64,000 nucleotides of DNA from Legionella brunensis. GTDB lineage: Bacteria > Pseudomonadota > Gammaproteobacteria > Legionellales > Legionellaceae. The stretch is taken from the NCBI RefSeq assembly GCF_001467025.1, contig NZ_LNXV01000007.1, forward strand, positions 62,001-126,000, read 5' to 3'. Positions 27,293-36,587 of the stretch are shown piece by piece (the first letter of the stretch is position 1; every line of letters starts with the position of its first letter). The notes beneath the pieces were generated by a model, which searched no databases, had not been told where the DNA came from, and saw nothing but the letters and a program-made list of their open reading frames with translations. The translations under genes and the position numbers were made by a program.

Positions 27293-28540
27293 ATGCAAAA
27301 AATATTTATTCATTATCTAATGTTCCTGTCGTTATGCGCTATTGCTGGTATGACCCATGCTTGGAAACCTTATTGTTCAGTAGAAAAAAAGAATCAACAA
27401 ATGGTCATTGCCTATTTGGGAGCTGACTCTTCTTGGGAACTGAAAAATACGGATTTGGTCAAATTAGAAGAGCAATTGGGTAAAGTTAATTTAGTGAATT
27501 ATGCATTTGCACGGTTCGCGAAAGATGAACAAGGGAATACTATTCTTCAGTTAACTTCGCATGATATTGAAAATATACAATTGCTGCGACAATTAAAGCC
27601 TAATATCCCGATCATGATCGCTGTTGGTGGTTGGGGAGATCGCGAAAGCTTTAAATTTTTAGAAAATGAAGAACAAAGGATGATTTTCGTTGACTCTGTA
27701 AAAAAAATGCTTGCGCAGTACCAACTTGATGGTATAGATCTTGATTGGGAGAACGAATTATTAGCCAGTGAAGAAGAGATAGCAGGAGTGGCGAAATTGC
27801 TTCAACGTTTACATGAGAGCATCAGTGTTGATGGGTACTGTGTAAGCAATGCAGTTCCGGCAACAAAGGCTTATTGGCGCCATTATCCGCATGCTAAATT
27901 ATGGCAGCCTTATGTAAACTGGACCACGGTTATGGCCTATGATCATTATGGGACTTTTGGCCCACGAACAGAGTTTGGCGCTGCACTCTATGAACCTAAT
28001 CGTAACGAAGATAATGCCTATCCTTATCCCAGTACTTCCGGTAATAGAGCAATTAAGCATTATTACTATCAGGGATTAGCAGCAGAAAAACTTATTTTAG
28101 GAATTCCTTTTTACTGCCATTCTTATTATGTGGCAAACAGCTCGGTTGCTGATAATGTTAATGAACCCGGACTGCATGTGCCAGTAATCGATCCTAATAT
28201 TAGTAGTCAGATAAGCTATAGTGATGCTTATAGTCGTTATGGAGATAGGCTCTTTGCGTACCAGATTAATTATGCGCATAAAGAGCGACAGGCTGTAACT
28301 TTCTATGGTCTAATTCCAGTAGAAAATACGTCAACAAGTCGTTTTTTAAGTTGTGATGGACCGCAAGCAGTTTTAGGAAAAATTGATTATGTTGAAGGAA
28401 ATAATCCAATGACTGAACATGCCCAAGATCGGGTCAGATTAGGGGGGGTGTCATTTTGGAGTTTGCAGCAGGATCTACCTTTTTCTGACGAGAATTCGTT
28501 ATTACGAGCTATCTATAATGGCTTTCAAGCCACCAGGTAA
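27293..28540 (+). CDS. Secreted GH18 chitinase, second copy type
   Basis: A 415-residue protein. I prefer the ATG at 27293 (MQKIFIHYLMF...) over the GTG at 27284, because it gives a clean signal peptide ending near GMTHA-WKPYC. The catalytic motif is DGIDLDWENE with Glu153. IMIAVGGWGDRESF and VMAYDHYGTFGPRTEFGA are the other GH18 strands, and FWSLQQDLPF lies at the end. It differs strongly in sequence from the first chitinase (GGWG instead of GGAN), so the two are not a recent duplication; they probably differ in cleavage mode. Secreted and part of the same chitin-use cluster. Confidence 0.9.
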   Translation: MQKIFIHYLMFLSLCAIAGMTHAWKPYCSVEKKNQQMVIAYLGADSSWELKNTDLVKLEEQLGKVNLVNYAFARFAKDEQGNTILQLTSHDIENIQLLRQLKPNIPIMIAVGGWGDRESFKFLENEEQRMIFVDSVKKMLAQYQLDGIDLDWENELLASEEEIAGVAKLLQRLHESISVDGYCVSNAVPATKAYWRHYPHAKLWQPYVNWTTVMAYDHYGTFGPRTEFGAALYEPNRNEDNAYPYPSTSGNRAIKHYYYQGLAAEKLILGIPFYCHSYYVANSSVADNVNEPGLHVPVIDPNISSQISYSDAYSRYGDRLFAYQINYAHKERQAVTFYGLIPVENTSTSRFLSCDGPQAVLGKIDYVEGNNPMTEHAQDRVRLGGVSFWSLQQDLPFSDENSLLRAIYNGFQATR

Positions 28541-28584
28541 GCAAATAACTTATAAAGTAAGCTTTCAATCTATGGAGAAATAGC

Positions 28585-30411
28585 GTGTCAGGGAAGAGAG
28601 AGCATTTTAATGAGCTTTTTTATCATTGGCGTTTGGACAAAGCAAAAAAAGAAGAGGATATATTACTTACTGCCATTGATATTAGTGGTTATGCGGAACT
28701 TGATCTTGATTTAAGAAAAATTAATGAAGATTTCAAAGACTCTAATTCGCTTAAATTCAAAGAATTAGAGCGTCGTGGGAAACGAGGTTTAGGGACATTA
28801 TTGTATTGCAAATTTATGGTCGAAGATTATTTGCAAAGTCTTGAACCAGAAAACAAGGATGAGAAAATCCTGTTAGAGGCAATAATGCTGAATCTCGAAG
28901 GGCTTTATCTTCAAGGGCAAGTAGAGACACAGACAAAATTAAATAGTTTAATCGCTAACTGTAATTTATGGTTAGATAACCACACTAGCAACAGAAGCAA
29001 TAATGAGCATATAAAATCCCTATGCTATGCACTATTTATGCTTTTAAAAATTCTTGATATTTCTCTTAAAGGTTTGGATTCATGGAGTAAAAGTCTTGCT
29101 AAACCTTTCATTAAATTAGAATTATTAGAAAAAGATACAGAGAACTTGCTTAAAAAAACAGAGGAAAAACTCACTTTAATAGAGGCTCAGATTGTGCCTA
29201 AGGATGAGCATTCACCGCCTAAAAATTTGGCCGAATATCTCAATCAAAATTATCTTCAAAGGATCGAAAAAGAGCCTAGGTACAATCATGATGCTCTTTT
29301 AGAAAAAGTGAGTTTATTAGAAATTGCAGTGCAAAATGTTGAGAAACTAAGCCAAATTCTCAAGAAAAGGGAAACGATAAAGTTCAATTCTCAACTGATA
29401 CAAAGCCTCCTTTTTTCTTTGGAAGAAAATGAACGCCGAGTTTTGGGGAGAAAATATTTCCTAGAGTTAATTGCGGAGAATAACAATAGTTTTACTGAAC
29501 TTATGGGGAATATAGGTGAAGAAGCTAAAATGTCTTTAGTAAAAAAAATTACCCAATTAAGAAATCCTGATAATTATCAAAAAGTCTCCTCTTCAATGCA
29601 GTATGCTGCAAGTTGGATTACGGCAATCCCCGCCTCAGCATTAAGATTAACTGTCCCACAAACATGGCAAGAAACGGTTGTAAGCATAGTCCCGGCAACC
29701 TTGGATAGTGAGTGTAAATGTGAATTGAGAATATTAGTTGAAAAATATTTAAAAGATTTAAATCAAGATTTAAAAATTACGGAGGAGAGAGTTAAAGAGT
29801 GCATGGAGCATAATTTGGCGAGTCAAGAACAATATGAGAAATTCATTAATGATGCGACTCCTAAAACTATTGAAATTATAAATGAAGCAAGCAAAGCCAT
29901 GCTCGATGGTTTAATAGAGTACAGAAACTTGCTCAAGTTAGCTTTTATTATGCAGCAAAAATTGAAAGAAATTAAAAATTTAGATACTCGTGTGCAGGAG
30001 TTTTTGCATCAATATGATGGATTTTTAGTAAAAATTTCTAATTTTTTTGCAAAATTTTTCTCTTTTTTTAAAACAGAAACGGCAAAATTGGTTGATGAGG
30101 TTTATGAAACTCAGCTTGGGTTGCAATCACTGAAAGAGGAATATCAAAAAAACTTTAAGATAGCGTGTGAGCAATTTAAAAAGAATTCACCTATGCCTCT
30201 GAATCTAGAGGATCACTTAATTGCGCAGACAAAGGAAGTGATGAAGCAAGCAGGAAGTGATGAAAAAATTAGTGCGAAGAAACAGAATATATATCACTCT
30301 ATTAAAGTCATAAGACAAGGGTTTTTTAGTTTAAAGCAAGAGCCCTGTCCGACGATAGAAGAGCCGGATGAGTTGTTATCCAGAATACCACAAACTGATT
30401 GCTACCAATGA
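28585..30411 (+). CDS. Large coiled-coil protein of unknown function, possible effector
   Basis: A 608-residue protein that I do not recognise. It starts at a GTG with GGAGAAATAGC upstream. It has no signal peptide and no clear membrane segment, is rich in Lys, Glu and Leu and is mostly predicted helix, with coiled-coil-like stretches near residues 190-280, 380-430 and 470-540. There is one aromatic-rich hydrophobic patch (VKISNFFAKFFSFF, near residue 485). Long coiled-coil proteins with no bacterial homologue are common among Dot/Icm substrates, but nothing here proves it. The Lys/Glu-rich C-terminus ends PCPTIEEPDELLSRIPQTD, which has the acidic character of a translocation signal. Confidence 0.6.
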   Translation: MSGKREHFNELFYHWRLDKAKKEEDILLTAIDISGYAELDLDLRKINEDFKDSNSLKFKELERRGKRGLGTLLYCKFMVEDYLQSLEPENKDEKILLEAIMLNLEGLYLQGQVETQTKLNSLIANCNLWLDNHTSNRSNNEHIKSLCYALFMLLKILDISLKGLDSWSKSLAKPFIKLELLEKDTENLLKKTEEKLTLIEAQIVPKDEHSPPKNLAEYLNQNYLQRIEKEPRYNHDALLEKVSLLEIAVQNVEKLSQILKKRETIKFNSQLIQSLLFSLEENERRVLGRKYFLELIAENNNSFTELMGNIGEEAKMSLVKKITQLRNPDNYQKVSSSMQYAASWITAIPASALRLTVPQTWQETVVSIVPATLDSECKCELRILVEKYLKDLNQDLKITEERVKECMEHNLASQEQYEKFINDATPKTIEIINEASKAMLDGLIEYRNLLKLAFIMQQKLKEIKNLDTRVQEFLHQYDGFLVKISNFFAKFFSFFKTETAKLVDEVYETQLGLQSLKEEYQKNFKIACEQFKKNSPMPLNLEDHLIAQTKEVMKQAGSDEKISAKKQNIYHSIKVIRQGFFSLKQEPCPTIEEPDELLSRIPQTDCYQ

Positions 30412-30659
30412 AACAGTCCAGCATCGTCCGCAGTGATTTTTTTATACAAGTATCAAGTATAATGTTAAATTGATATTCACTAAGTACCGTATGTTATTTC
30501 TCTTTGGCGAGAAAAATGTGTCAAGTAAAGTGTCATGCTTTCATTTTTGGTCAACTCCCAACAGCGTTTTAGAGCTTGAAATGATGTTATTGGATGCAGA
30601 GAAGAAAGAAATGCCAAGTATGGTATTTAGGACTAAGACATCAACAAGAAAGGATTTAT

Positions 30660-31235
30660 TTGAAAGCATTTTTAGTATCTACAGGTCTGGTTGCTCTTGC
30701 TGAACTTGGGGATAAGACCCAATTATTGGCATTCATCCTTGCCACTCGATTTAAACGCCCAGTGCCTATTATTCTTGGAATTTTTGTTGCTACATTAATG
30801 AACCATGGTTTGGCAGGAGCCTTAGGCGTATGGATCACTTCAGTCATAAGTCCTGAGGGATTAAGGTGGCTGTTGGGAGTTTCGTTTATCGGTATGGCAA
30901 TTTGGATCCTAATACCTGACAAAATTGAAGAGGAAGAGACAAAAATAGCAAAGCATTGGGGGGTTTTTGTTGCTACCTGGATTACTTTCTTTTTGGCTGA
31001 AATGGGAGATAAAACACAATTAGCTACGATTGCGTTAACCGCACATTACAAGGCTCCGGTAGCAGTCATTGTTGGAACAACATTGGGAATGTTGATTGCT
31101 GATGTGCCTGCAGTCTTTCTAGGGGAAAAACTAGCCGAAAAAATTCCAATGAGAATGATTCGCTTCATTGCTGCAGGCTTATTTGTCTTAATTGCTATTT
31201 TTTCGCTAATAAAATTAGACAAGTTTATTTTTTAA
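30660..31235 (+). CDS. GDT1/TMEM165 (UPF0016) family manganese or calcium exporter
   Basis: About 191 residues from a TTG start at 30660 with AAAGGA upstream; a longer frame from 30594 would add an implausible basic leader. The protein has two UPF0016 repeats, each with the E-x-G-D-K-T motif: LAELGDKTQLLA at the start and LAEMGDKTQLATIAL in the middle, and six hydrophobic segments. Members of this family (MneA, yeast Gdt1) move Mn2+ or Ca2+ out of the cytosol across the inner membrane. I looked for a yybP-ykoY manganese riboswitch in the 240 bases upstream and saw none. Confidence 0.85.
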   Translation: MKAFLVSTGLVALAELGDKTQLLAFILATRFKRPVPIILGIFVATLMNHGLAGALGVWITSVISPEGLRWLLGVSFIGMAIWILIPDKIEEEETKIAKHWGVFVATWITFFLAEMGDKTQLATIALTAHYKAPVAVIVGTTLGMLIADVPAVFLGEKLAEKIPMRMIRFIAAGLFVLIAIFSLIKLDKFIF

Positions 31236-31280
31236 TTGTTTATTTATTAAAGAGTCTAAAATATCCCCAGGACATAAGCT

Positions 31281-31814
31281 TTAGCTGACTTTGATTTCTC
31301 GTGCATTATATCCTTGCAAAATAGCGATAACCTCATTAACCTGCTTATCAGAAGTCGCAGTAATCCAGAGTACATACCCTCCTTTTCTTTCCTGTTTTCT
31401 TATTTGCTCCACCTGCTGGTTACTAACAAATTTAGCTAAAAATGCTCCGGCAATAGCACCAACAATTGCGCCTAAAATCCCATAAAATAAATTATCAGAA
31501 GGGGAGCGTACATCGCCAATAAGAAACACACCGATGACGATACAAATAAAAACGGGAATAGCAAAAGTAAAACCCACTAGCCAGCCAAAATCATCGCGTA
31601 GAAAATATTCTTTTGTAGGTGGATGTTTGCTTTCTTGAATAGTATCTGGCTTTACATAAGGTTTCCCATATTTATCAGAAAGTTGCGTGGGGGATCCTTG
31701 AATGCTAATGGCATGACGCGCGACCGTTTTTTCAGTTAATTTACTAATGATGATTTCCAACACATTTTCGCTAATAACAATAGCGCTTATTGTTTTATTG
31801 GGTAAACTAGACAT
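31281..31814 (-). CDS. Small glycine-zipper membrane protein, unknown
   Basis: A 177-residue protein with two hydrophobic segments: FGWLVGFTFAIPVFICIVIGVFLIG around residues 76-100 (partly quoted) and GILGAIVGAIAGAFLAKFV around 112-130. The second is a glycine zipper, a form common in envelope proteins and in stress-response proteins. The N- and C-terminal parts are soluble; the C-terminal one reads GGYVLWITATSDKQVNEVIAILQGYNAREIKV, like the ferredoxin-type fold of general stress family proteins. A good AAAGGAGATTTGTC ribosome site is present. Function unknown. Convergent with the GDT1-type gene. Confidence 0.7.
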   Translation of the reverse strand: MSSLPNKTISAIVISENVLEIIISKLTEKTVARHAISIQGSPTQLSDKYGKPYVKPDTIQESKHPPTKEYFLRDDFGWLVGFTFAIPVFICIVIGVFLIGDVRSPSDNLFYGILGAIVGAIAGAFLAKFVSNQQVEQIRKQERKGGYVLWITATSDKQVNEVIAILQGYNAREIKVS

Positions 31815-31945
31815 GACAAATCTCCTTTTACGCCTGGACTTGCAATAAAATCCCTCTATTATTAAGCATAGCTGTTTAGGTAAATAATGGTTTTATAATA
31901 CAAGTATCAGTGCTTAAAATGCGTCTCATAGGCAGGGAGAGTTTA

Positions 31946-32791
31946 ATGAGTCATTATAGTGTGGAGCACATGACTGAGGCTGAGGTTAAGTATGCAATTG
32001 ATTGGGCCGCTCAAGAGGGTTGGAATCCAGGATTGCATGATGCTAACTGTTTTTATCAAACTGATCCCCAAGGTTTTTTTGCAGGAAAACTCAATGGCAA
32101 AATTATTGCTGTGGGTTCTGCCGTTATTTATGATGAGCATTTTGCTTTTTGTGGTTTCTACATTGTTGATCAAGCTTATCGTGGAGAAGGATTTGGTTTG
32201 GCGTTGACAAAAACACGTTTAGCTTATATTGGCGATCGTAATGCGGGTCTCGATGGTGTTGTCCATATGGTGGATAAGTATGCTCGCCTCGGATATAAAA
32301 TTGCGCATAATAATGGTCGTTATACCGGCAAATTGCCCCTTGGCATTAAAAAAGTTGATTCAGATATTACGCCTTTGATTGCGGTCGATTTTGATTTATT
32401 ACTTAAATACGATCGTCAGCATTTCCCAGCCCTTCGTGAAACTTTTTTAAAGTGTTGGATTAATCAACCCGAAGGAGCCAGCCTTGGCTATGTTAGCAAT
32501 GGCGAGCTTTGCGGTTATGGGGTTATTAGAGCGTGCCAAAAGGGATTCAAGATTGGGCCTTTGTTTGCTGCCTCCCCTGAAGTCGCTGAGAAGTTGTTTT
32601 TAAATTTAGTATCCTATGCTAAGGGCAAAGAGTTTTACTTTGATATCCCCGAGAATAACCCTTATGCCAAAGCATTGGTTAAAAAATACCAACTCCAGAA
32701 AGTGTTTGAGACAGCAAGGATGTACTTAAAAGGTGAACCGCAACTGCCCATTGAAAATATCTATGGAATTACCTCTTTTGAATTAGGATAA
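31946..32791 (+). CDS. GNAT-family N-acetyltransferase with a C-terminal acetyltransferase-like domain
   Basis: About 281 residues from the ATG at 31946, chosen for the GGGAGAG ribosome site just upstream; the upstream frame from 31910 adds only a short leader. The N-terminal half is a GNAT domain: CGFYIVDQAYRGEGFGLALTK holds the acetyl-CoA loop (RxxGxG/A type, here RGEGFG). The second half resembles the duplicated GNAT-like domain seen in YitH-type proteins, with GVIRACQKGFKIGPLFAAS. Substrate is unknown. It is 3 bases ahead of a polysaccharide deacetylase-fold gene, so the two probably act in one pathway, perhaps on a nitrogen compound or sugar. Confidence 0.75.
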   Translation: MSHYSVEHMTEAEVKYAIDWAAQEGWNPGLHDANCFYQTDPQGFFAGKLNGKIIAVGSAVIYDEHFAFCGFYIVDQAYRGEGFGLALTKTRLAYIGDRNAGLDGVVHMVDKYARLGYKIAHNNGRYTGKLPLGIKKVDSDITPLIAVDFDLLLKYDRQHFPALRETFLKCWINQPEGASLGYVSNGELCGYGVIRACQKGFKIGPLFAASPEVAEKLFLNLVSYAKGKEFYFDIPENNPYAKALVKKYQLQKVFETARMYLKGEPQLPIENIYGITSFELG

Positions 32792-32794
32792 ATC

Positions 32795-33685
32795 ATGACT
32801 CGCCAAATTGTAGGTTATGGCCAAAATGCACCGCTAATTTTTTGGCCAAACCATGCTAAAGTTGCCGTAAATTTTGTTCTTAATTATGAAGAAGGAGCCG
32901 AGCTTACCCCAGTTAACGGTGATAAATTTTCCGAGACTTATGGTGGTGAGTTTCCATTGGCCAGCAAGCCAGAGGGTATGCGAAATTTAAGTATGGAATC
33001 GTTGTTTGAATATGGAAGCCGTGCGGGGTTGTGGCGTTTGATTAGGCTTTTTGAAGCAGAGAACATCCCGCTAACCTTCTTTATAACAGGATTAGCGCTA
33101 ACATTAAATCCTGAATTAAGTCAGTATTTAAAAACCTCTGATCATGAGATTGCCGGGCACGGGTGGCGATGGATAGATTATGCCCAAATGGCCAAGGGTG
33201 ACGAAAAAGAGCATATTTTGCGTTGTAGAAGCACGATTAAGGAATTGACGGGAAAGTTAGTGCAAGGTTGGTATACCGGAAGACGCAGCGAAAACACGCG
33301 TGATTTACTAATCGAAGTAGGGGGGTTTCTCTATGACTCTGATAGCTATGCTGATGAACTTCCTTACTTTGAAGACTCTCATTTAATCATCCCTTATACG
33401 TTGGATTGTAATGATTTTCGTTTCAGTACGTCCCCGGGGTTCGCCAACGGCGACGCTTTTTTTACGCATCTTAAAAACACGATTGATTACTTATATGCTG
33501 AAAAGAGACCTGCCATTATGACAATTGGCTTGCATGCAAGAATTAGTGGTCATCCTGGGCGCTGTATGGCTATCAAACAATTTATTGACTACTTAAAACA
33601 ATTTCCAGCTTTATGGATAACTCGCCGCATTGATATTGCTAAGTTTTGGCTTAAATTACATAAGCAGAGTAAAGGCCCGCAATGA
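32795..33685 (+). CDS. Polysaccharide deacetylase-fold amidohydrolase (PuuE/allantoinase-like)
   Basis: A 296-residue protein with the NodB-type polysaccharide deacetylase fold. Typical pieces: VAVNFVLNYEEGAEL near the N-terminus (the PuuE-type NYEEG), ENIPLTFFITGLAL, HEIAGHGWRW with metal-binding histidine, YTGRRSENTRDLL, and ETGGFLYDSDSYADELPY-like text (here VGGFLYDSDSYADELPY), with MTIGLHARISGHPGR at the end. This set matches allantoinase PuuE-type enzymes that cleave amides in purine breakdown, or related deacetylases. Start ATG is 4 bases from the previous gene stop. The allantoin role is inferred; no other purine catabolism gene is next to it. Confidence 0.8.
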   Translation: MTRQIVGYGQNAPLIFWPNHAKVAVNFVLNYEEGAELTPVNGDKFSETYGGEFPLASKPEGMRNLSMESLFEYGSRAGLWRLIRLFEAENIPLTFFITGLALTLNPELSQYLKTSDHEIAGHGWRWIDYAQMAKGDEKEHILRCRSTIKELTGKLVQGWYTGRRSENTRDLLIEVGGFLYDSDSYADELPYFEDSHLIIPYTLDCNDFRFSTSPGFANGDAFFTHLKNTIDYLYAEKRPAIMTIGLHARISGHPGRCMAIKQFIDYLKQFPALWITRRIDIAKFWLKLHKQSKGPQ

Positions 33686-33790
33686 AAGATTTGTCGTATT
33701 AACTAGAAAAAAAATATAGAAACTTTTTTATTGAAAAATCATTGGCTTTAAGTATTCTAGGTGCTTCAATAGTCAGAATGAGCTAAGTTA

Positions 33791-34708
33791 ATGAAATTAC
33801 TTATAGGATTAATGGGTATTGGGTTGATAGGCCCAGTCATTGGCGGTTCAATAGGGGAAGAGAATGTTGTGCTGCCTACTAGTAATTGGGTAGCTATAAC
33901 GCCACTATATTTAAAACCTGTCATAGGGTCTCACATTTTAATTTATGGTACATCGCAAACCGTAAATGATGGTATTACTACCATAAAAGAGCATGTAATC
34001 AATCCCGACTATAATCCTGGGTTTAATATTAATCTTGGGCATACCTTTGAGAATTCAGCAAATGGTATAGTGTTGCAATATACTCGTATCCATACGAATG
34101 ATTCTGATAGTTTTAGTGGTCCTGGAGTGCTATCGCTTTCTTCCGGGAATACTTCTTCTCCTGTACCTGGCACCATTAGTGGCAATTTAAAATTAAAACT
34201 GGATCAGGTTGATGTCATGGTCAGCCGAGAGATACATCCTTTTGATAATTTTGAGCTGTTACTAAAGGCAGGGTTAAGATATGCACAGATTGATCGCCTA
34301 TTTAATTTCAGCTTGCAACAAGCAGCTCCGATCTTTAATGGCAATGCTACTGAACAAGAAAATTATGAGGGAGTAGGGCCGGTAGTTGGTCTTAATGGTG
34401 AGTATCTTGTCACCAAAAATTTGGGGTGGTCAGGAATGCTCGATGCTGCTTTATTATCTGGTAGCGTTAATAATCAGATAGCTTTTCACGGTAGCTCAGG
34501 CACAACGCTATTTTCAACGGGGGCTGATAGTGGTATTTTGCCTATTGTTGAGGCTGGCTTAGGGATAACTTACAATGGGAATCTATCCTCTGCTACAAAT
34601 ATAAAGATAGGAGTAGGTTATGAGGTGGCTAATTATTTCGACTTAGCACAGGCTCATCATAATGTAAGTTATAGTGGTCCTTATGCAACCTTCGCATTAC
34701 GAAGATAG
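33791..34708 (+). CDS. Lpg1974-type pore-forming outer membrane protein
   Basis: A 305-residue protein with a signal peptide (roughly the first 19 residues, ending GPVIGGS). The mature part reads like a beta-barrel: alternating hydrophobic strands, GFNINLGHTFENSANGIVLQY, KLKLDQVDVMVSREIHPF, LLLKAGLRYAQI, GVGPVVGLNGEYLVTKN (partly quoted) and a terminal strand GPYATFALRR. These match the Legionella MOMP-like Lpg1974 family of outer membrane porins, of which each genome has many copies. The last residue is Arg rather than Phe, which is less usual for a barrel end. It is followed by a strong bidirectional terminator. Confidence 0.75.
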   Translation: MKLLIGLMGIGLIGPVIGGSIGEENVVLPTSNWVAITPLYLKPVIGSHILIYGTSQTVNDGITTIKEHVINPDYNPGFNINLGHTFENSANGIVLQYTRIHTNDSDSFSGPGVLSLSSGNTSSPVPGTISGNLKLKLDQVDVMVSREIHPFDNFELLLKAGLRYAQIDRLFNFSLQQAAPIFNGNATEQENYEGVGPVVGLNGEYLVTKNLGWSGMLDAALLSGSVNNQIAFHGSSGTTLFSTGADSGILPIVEAGLGITYNGNLSSATNIKIGVGYEVANYFDLAQAHHNVSYSGPYATFALRR

Positions 34709-34769
34709 TTAATTTGTAGGGAATTAATCACAAATTTTTGCTATCAATATGACTGTATCTTGAAAATAA

Positions 34770-34804
34770 AACCCTGATAAATTTTAAATTTATCAGGGTT
34801 TTTT
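34770..34804. terminator. Bidirectional intrinsic terminator
   Basis: Perfect 14-base stem AACCCTGATAAATT (34770-34783) with AATTTATCAGGGTT (34787-34800), loop of three bases, a T-run on the plus strand and an A-run on the left that gives a T-run on the minus strand. It serves the porin gene and the convergent APC permease gene, whose stop codon lies inside the T-run. Confidence 0.9.
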
Positions 34805-36365
34805 ACTCAGCCTCAGCGAGCTCCATGTTAGCTGTTAGCTCCTCATGAACTTTATTGTCTACCAGAACGCGTTGTGAAAAATGAAGGATAACAATGCTCA
34901 GTGGAAGAATAAGGGCAATATCCAACGGAAATTGCAAACGCCCTATCCCACCAAAGGAACCAATATAAGACACAAGCAGCATCGAACTCATGTAAAAAGC
35001 AAACCAAAAAAGACTTGGGCCACAGTCACTGAGACGGCGTTTTTGGTAGAAAAGATTAATGATAAAACCAAGAAAAAGTGCCAAGTTTAATTTCCAAAGG
35101 ATATCAAACCCACACCAATATAGCATTAAATTACAAACGTAAAATGCGATATGGCAAAAAAATGTACTAGACCAAAGTTTGAATGGACGTTCGCGGTTGG
35201 GTTGAAGTTTGCGCATTGCCAGTAAGCAAATTGGTCCTATTCCATAAGACAAAATGCTACAGGAAGAAAGAAAGGCCACCATTTTTTGCCAACCTGGGAA
35301 GGGTAAGAAGGAAAAAATGCCAACAAAGAAATTTGCATATAAAGTGATATAGGGAATTTTATGCTTGTTCAATTTTAAAAAGAGCTTTGGTAAGTGCTTG
35401 TTTAGGGACATCCCATATACAATTCGTGAAGTAGCCGCAGTGTATACCAGAGTCGTACCAAATGGTGAAAAAGCAGCATCAAACATTAGTAGGAGGGCAA
35501 CAAAACCTAAGCCGACAAGTAGTGTCAAACCAACGAGTGGTCCGCTATCACCAGGGAAGCTTAGATTTTGCCAGCCATTGGCTAAATAGGATTGAGGAAT
35601 TGCCACTAAAAAACTCAATTGCAGCATAAAATAGAGCACAAAGCCTACTAGGACTGCTCCTAAAATAGCAATGGGAATATTCCGTTGAGGGTTTTGTACT
35701 TCACCTGCCAACATTAAGCCATTTTGAAACCCTGTAAAAGCAAAGGCAATACCGCCCGCTGAGAGGGCTGTAAAAATTTGTACCCAGGCATTTTTACTAT
35801 TTAGCTGGAGATCAATATTGCTCATTGATGAGGCAGTAGAAAGCAAAGCAATAATAGCAATGCTAGGAACTAAAAATTTGATAATACTAGCAATTTTATT
35901 GCATTCTGCCAGCATCTTAATGCCATAAGAATTGAGTAAGACAACAAATAACATAATGCCTATGGCTACGATATAACCCACGCCTGATAAAGTAAAGGTT
36001 GTGGCCTCTTTAATGATCAACGAAGGGAAGAAATGACTCGAATATTGCAAAATAGCTTGAATTTCAATAGGGGTCATGACCACATAGGATAACCAGGAGG
36101 TCCAAGCAAATAAAAAACCAACATCATTGCCATGAGTGAAGCTTGGATAATTGGTCATGCCCCCTGAAATGGGGAACATGGCTCCTAACTCGCACAAGGG
36201 AAGAGCTATGAACAGCATGAATAATGCCGCAATAATCCAACTAATCAAAGCATTACTACCAGCCATTTGAGCACTTATAAATGGGCTGAATAACCAGCCT
36301 GAACCGATCATTCCACCTGCTGCTGCAATTAATACGTTGGTTCGAGAGATATCACGTTTCAGCAT
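34803..36365 (-). CDS. APC-family amino acid permease
   Basis: A 520-residue inner-membrane transporter with about 12-14 hydrophobic segments. The N-terminus shows the APC helix-1 signature: NVLIAAAGGMIGSGWLFSPF (GxG-type loop), then LPLCELGAMFPISGGMTNYPSF (partly quoted). Helix 6 region reads AGGIAFAFTGFQNGLMLAGEVQNPQRNIP, with ENP-type loop (here EVQNPQRNIP). These are amino acid/polyamine antiporters or symporters. The substrate is not decided by the sequence. It is separated from the icmX end by a terminator and has no operon partner. Confidence 0.85.
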   Translation of the reverse strand: MLKRDISRTNVLIAAAGGMIGSGWLFSPFISAQMAGSNALISWIIAALFMLFIALPLCELGAMFPISGGMTNYPSFTHGNDVGFLFAWTSWLSYVVMTPIEIQAILQYSSHFFPSLIIKEATTFTLSGVGYIVAIGIMLFVVLLNSYGIKMLAECNKIASIIKFLVPSIAIIALLSTASSMSNIDLQLNSKNAWVQIFTALSAGGIAFAFTGFQNGLMLAGEVQNPQRNIPIAILGAVLVGFVLYFMLQLSFLVAIPQSYLANGWQNLSFPGDSGPLVGLTLLVGLGFVALLLMFDAAFSPFGTTLVYTAATSRIVYGMSLNKHLPKLFLKLNKHKIPYITLYANFFVGIFSFLPFPGWQKMVAFLSSCSILSYGIGPICLLAMRKLQPNRERPFKLWSSTFFCHIAFYVCNLMLYWCGFDILWKLNLALFLGFIINLFYQKRRLSDCGPSLFWFAFYMSSMLLVSYIGSFGGIGRLQFPLDIALILPLSIVILHFSQRVLVDNKVHEELTANMELAEAE

Positions 36366-36528
36366 AGCTTTTCCTTATAGCTGATGCACCAATAAAAAAT
36401 AATTATATACTTTTTAAAAATAGATTTGCGACAACATTTTAAGAAGCATGCCCTAACATCCTGAAGAAAAGGGACGTCACCATAAATTTTTAACAAAAAT
36501 TAATCTTACATTATTGATTAAACATAAC

Positions 36529-36557
36529 AAAACAGCAGGAGTAACTCCTGCTGTTTT
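36529..36557 (-). terminator. Intrinsic terminator downstream of icmX
   Basis: Perfect 13-base stem AAAACAGCAGGAG (36529-36541) and CTCCTGCTGTTTT (36545-36557) with a three-base loop. It lies 31 bases after the icmX stop; on the minus strand the stem is followed by TTTTGTTATG. It ends the icmW-icmX operon. Confidence 0.85.
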
Positions 36558-36587
36558 ATCACTTATTTATATTTATGGCGTGATTTG

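Noticed and set aside
27148-27426. Open frame bridging the two chitinase genes
   Set aside because: It lies inside the chitinase ends in another frame and gives no sensible protein.
30412-30659. Possible manganese riboswitch before the GDT1-type gene
   Set aside because: I looked for the conserved parts of the yybP-ykoY element and did not find them.
30470-30703. Open frame upstream of and overlapping the GDT1-type gene
   Set aside because: No known motif, poor ribosome site, and it lies partly over the start of the UPF0016 gene in another frame.
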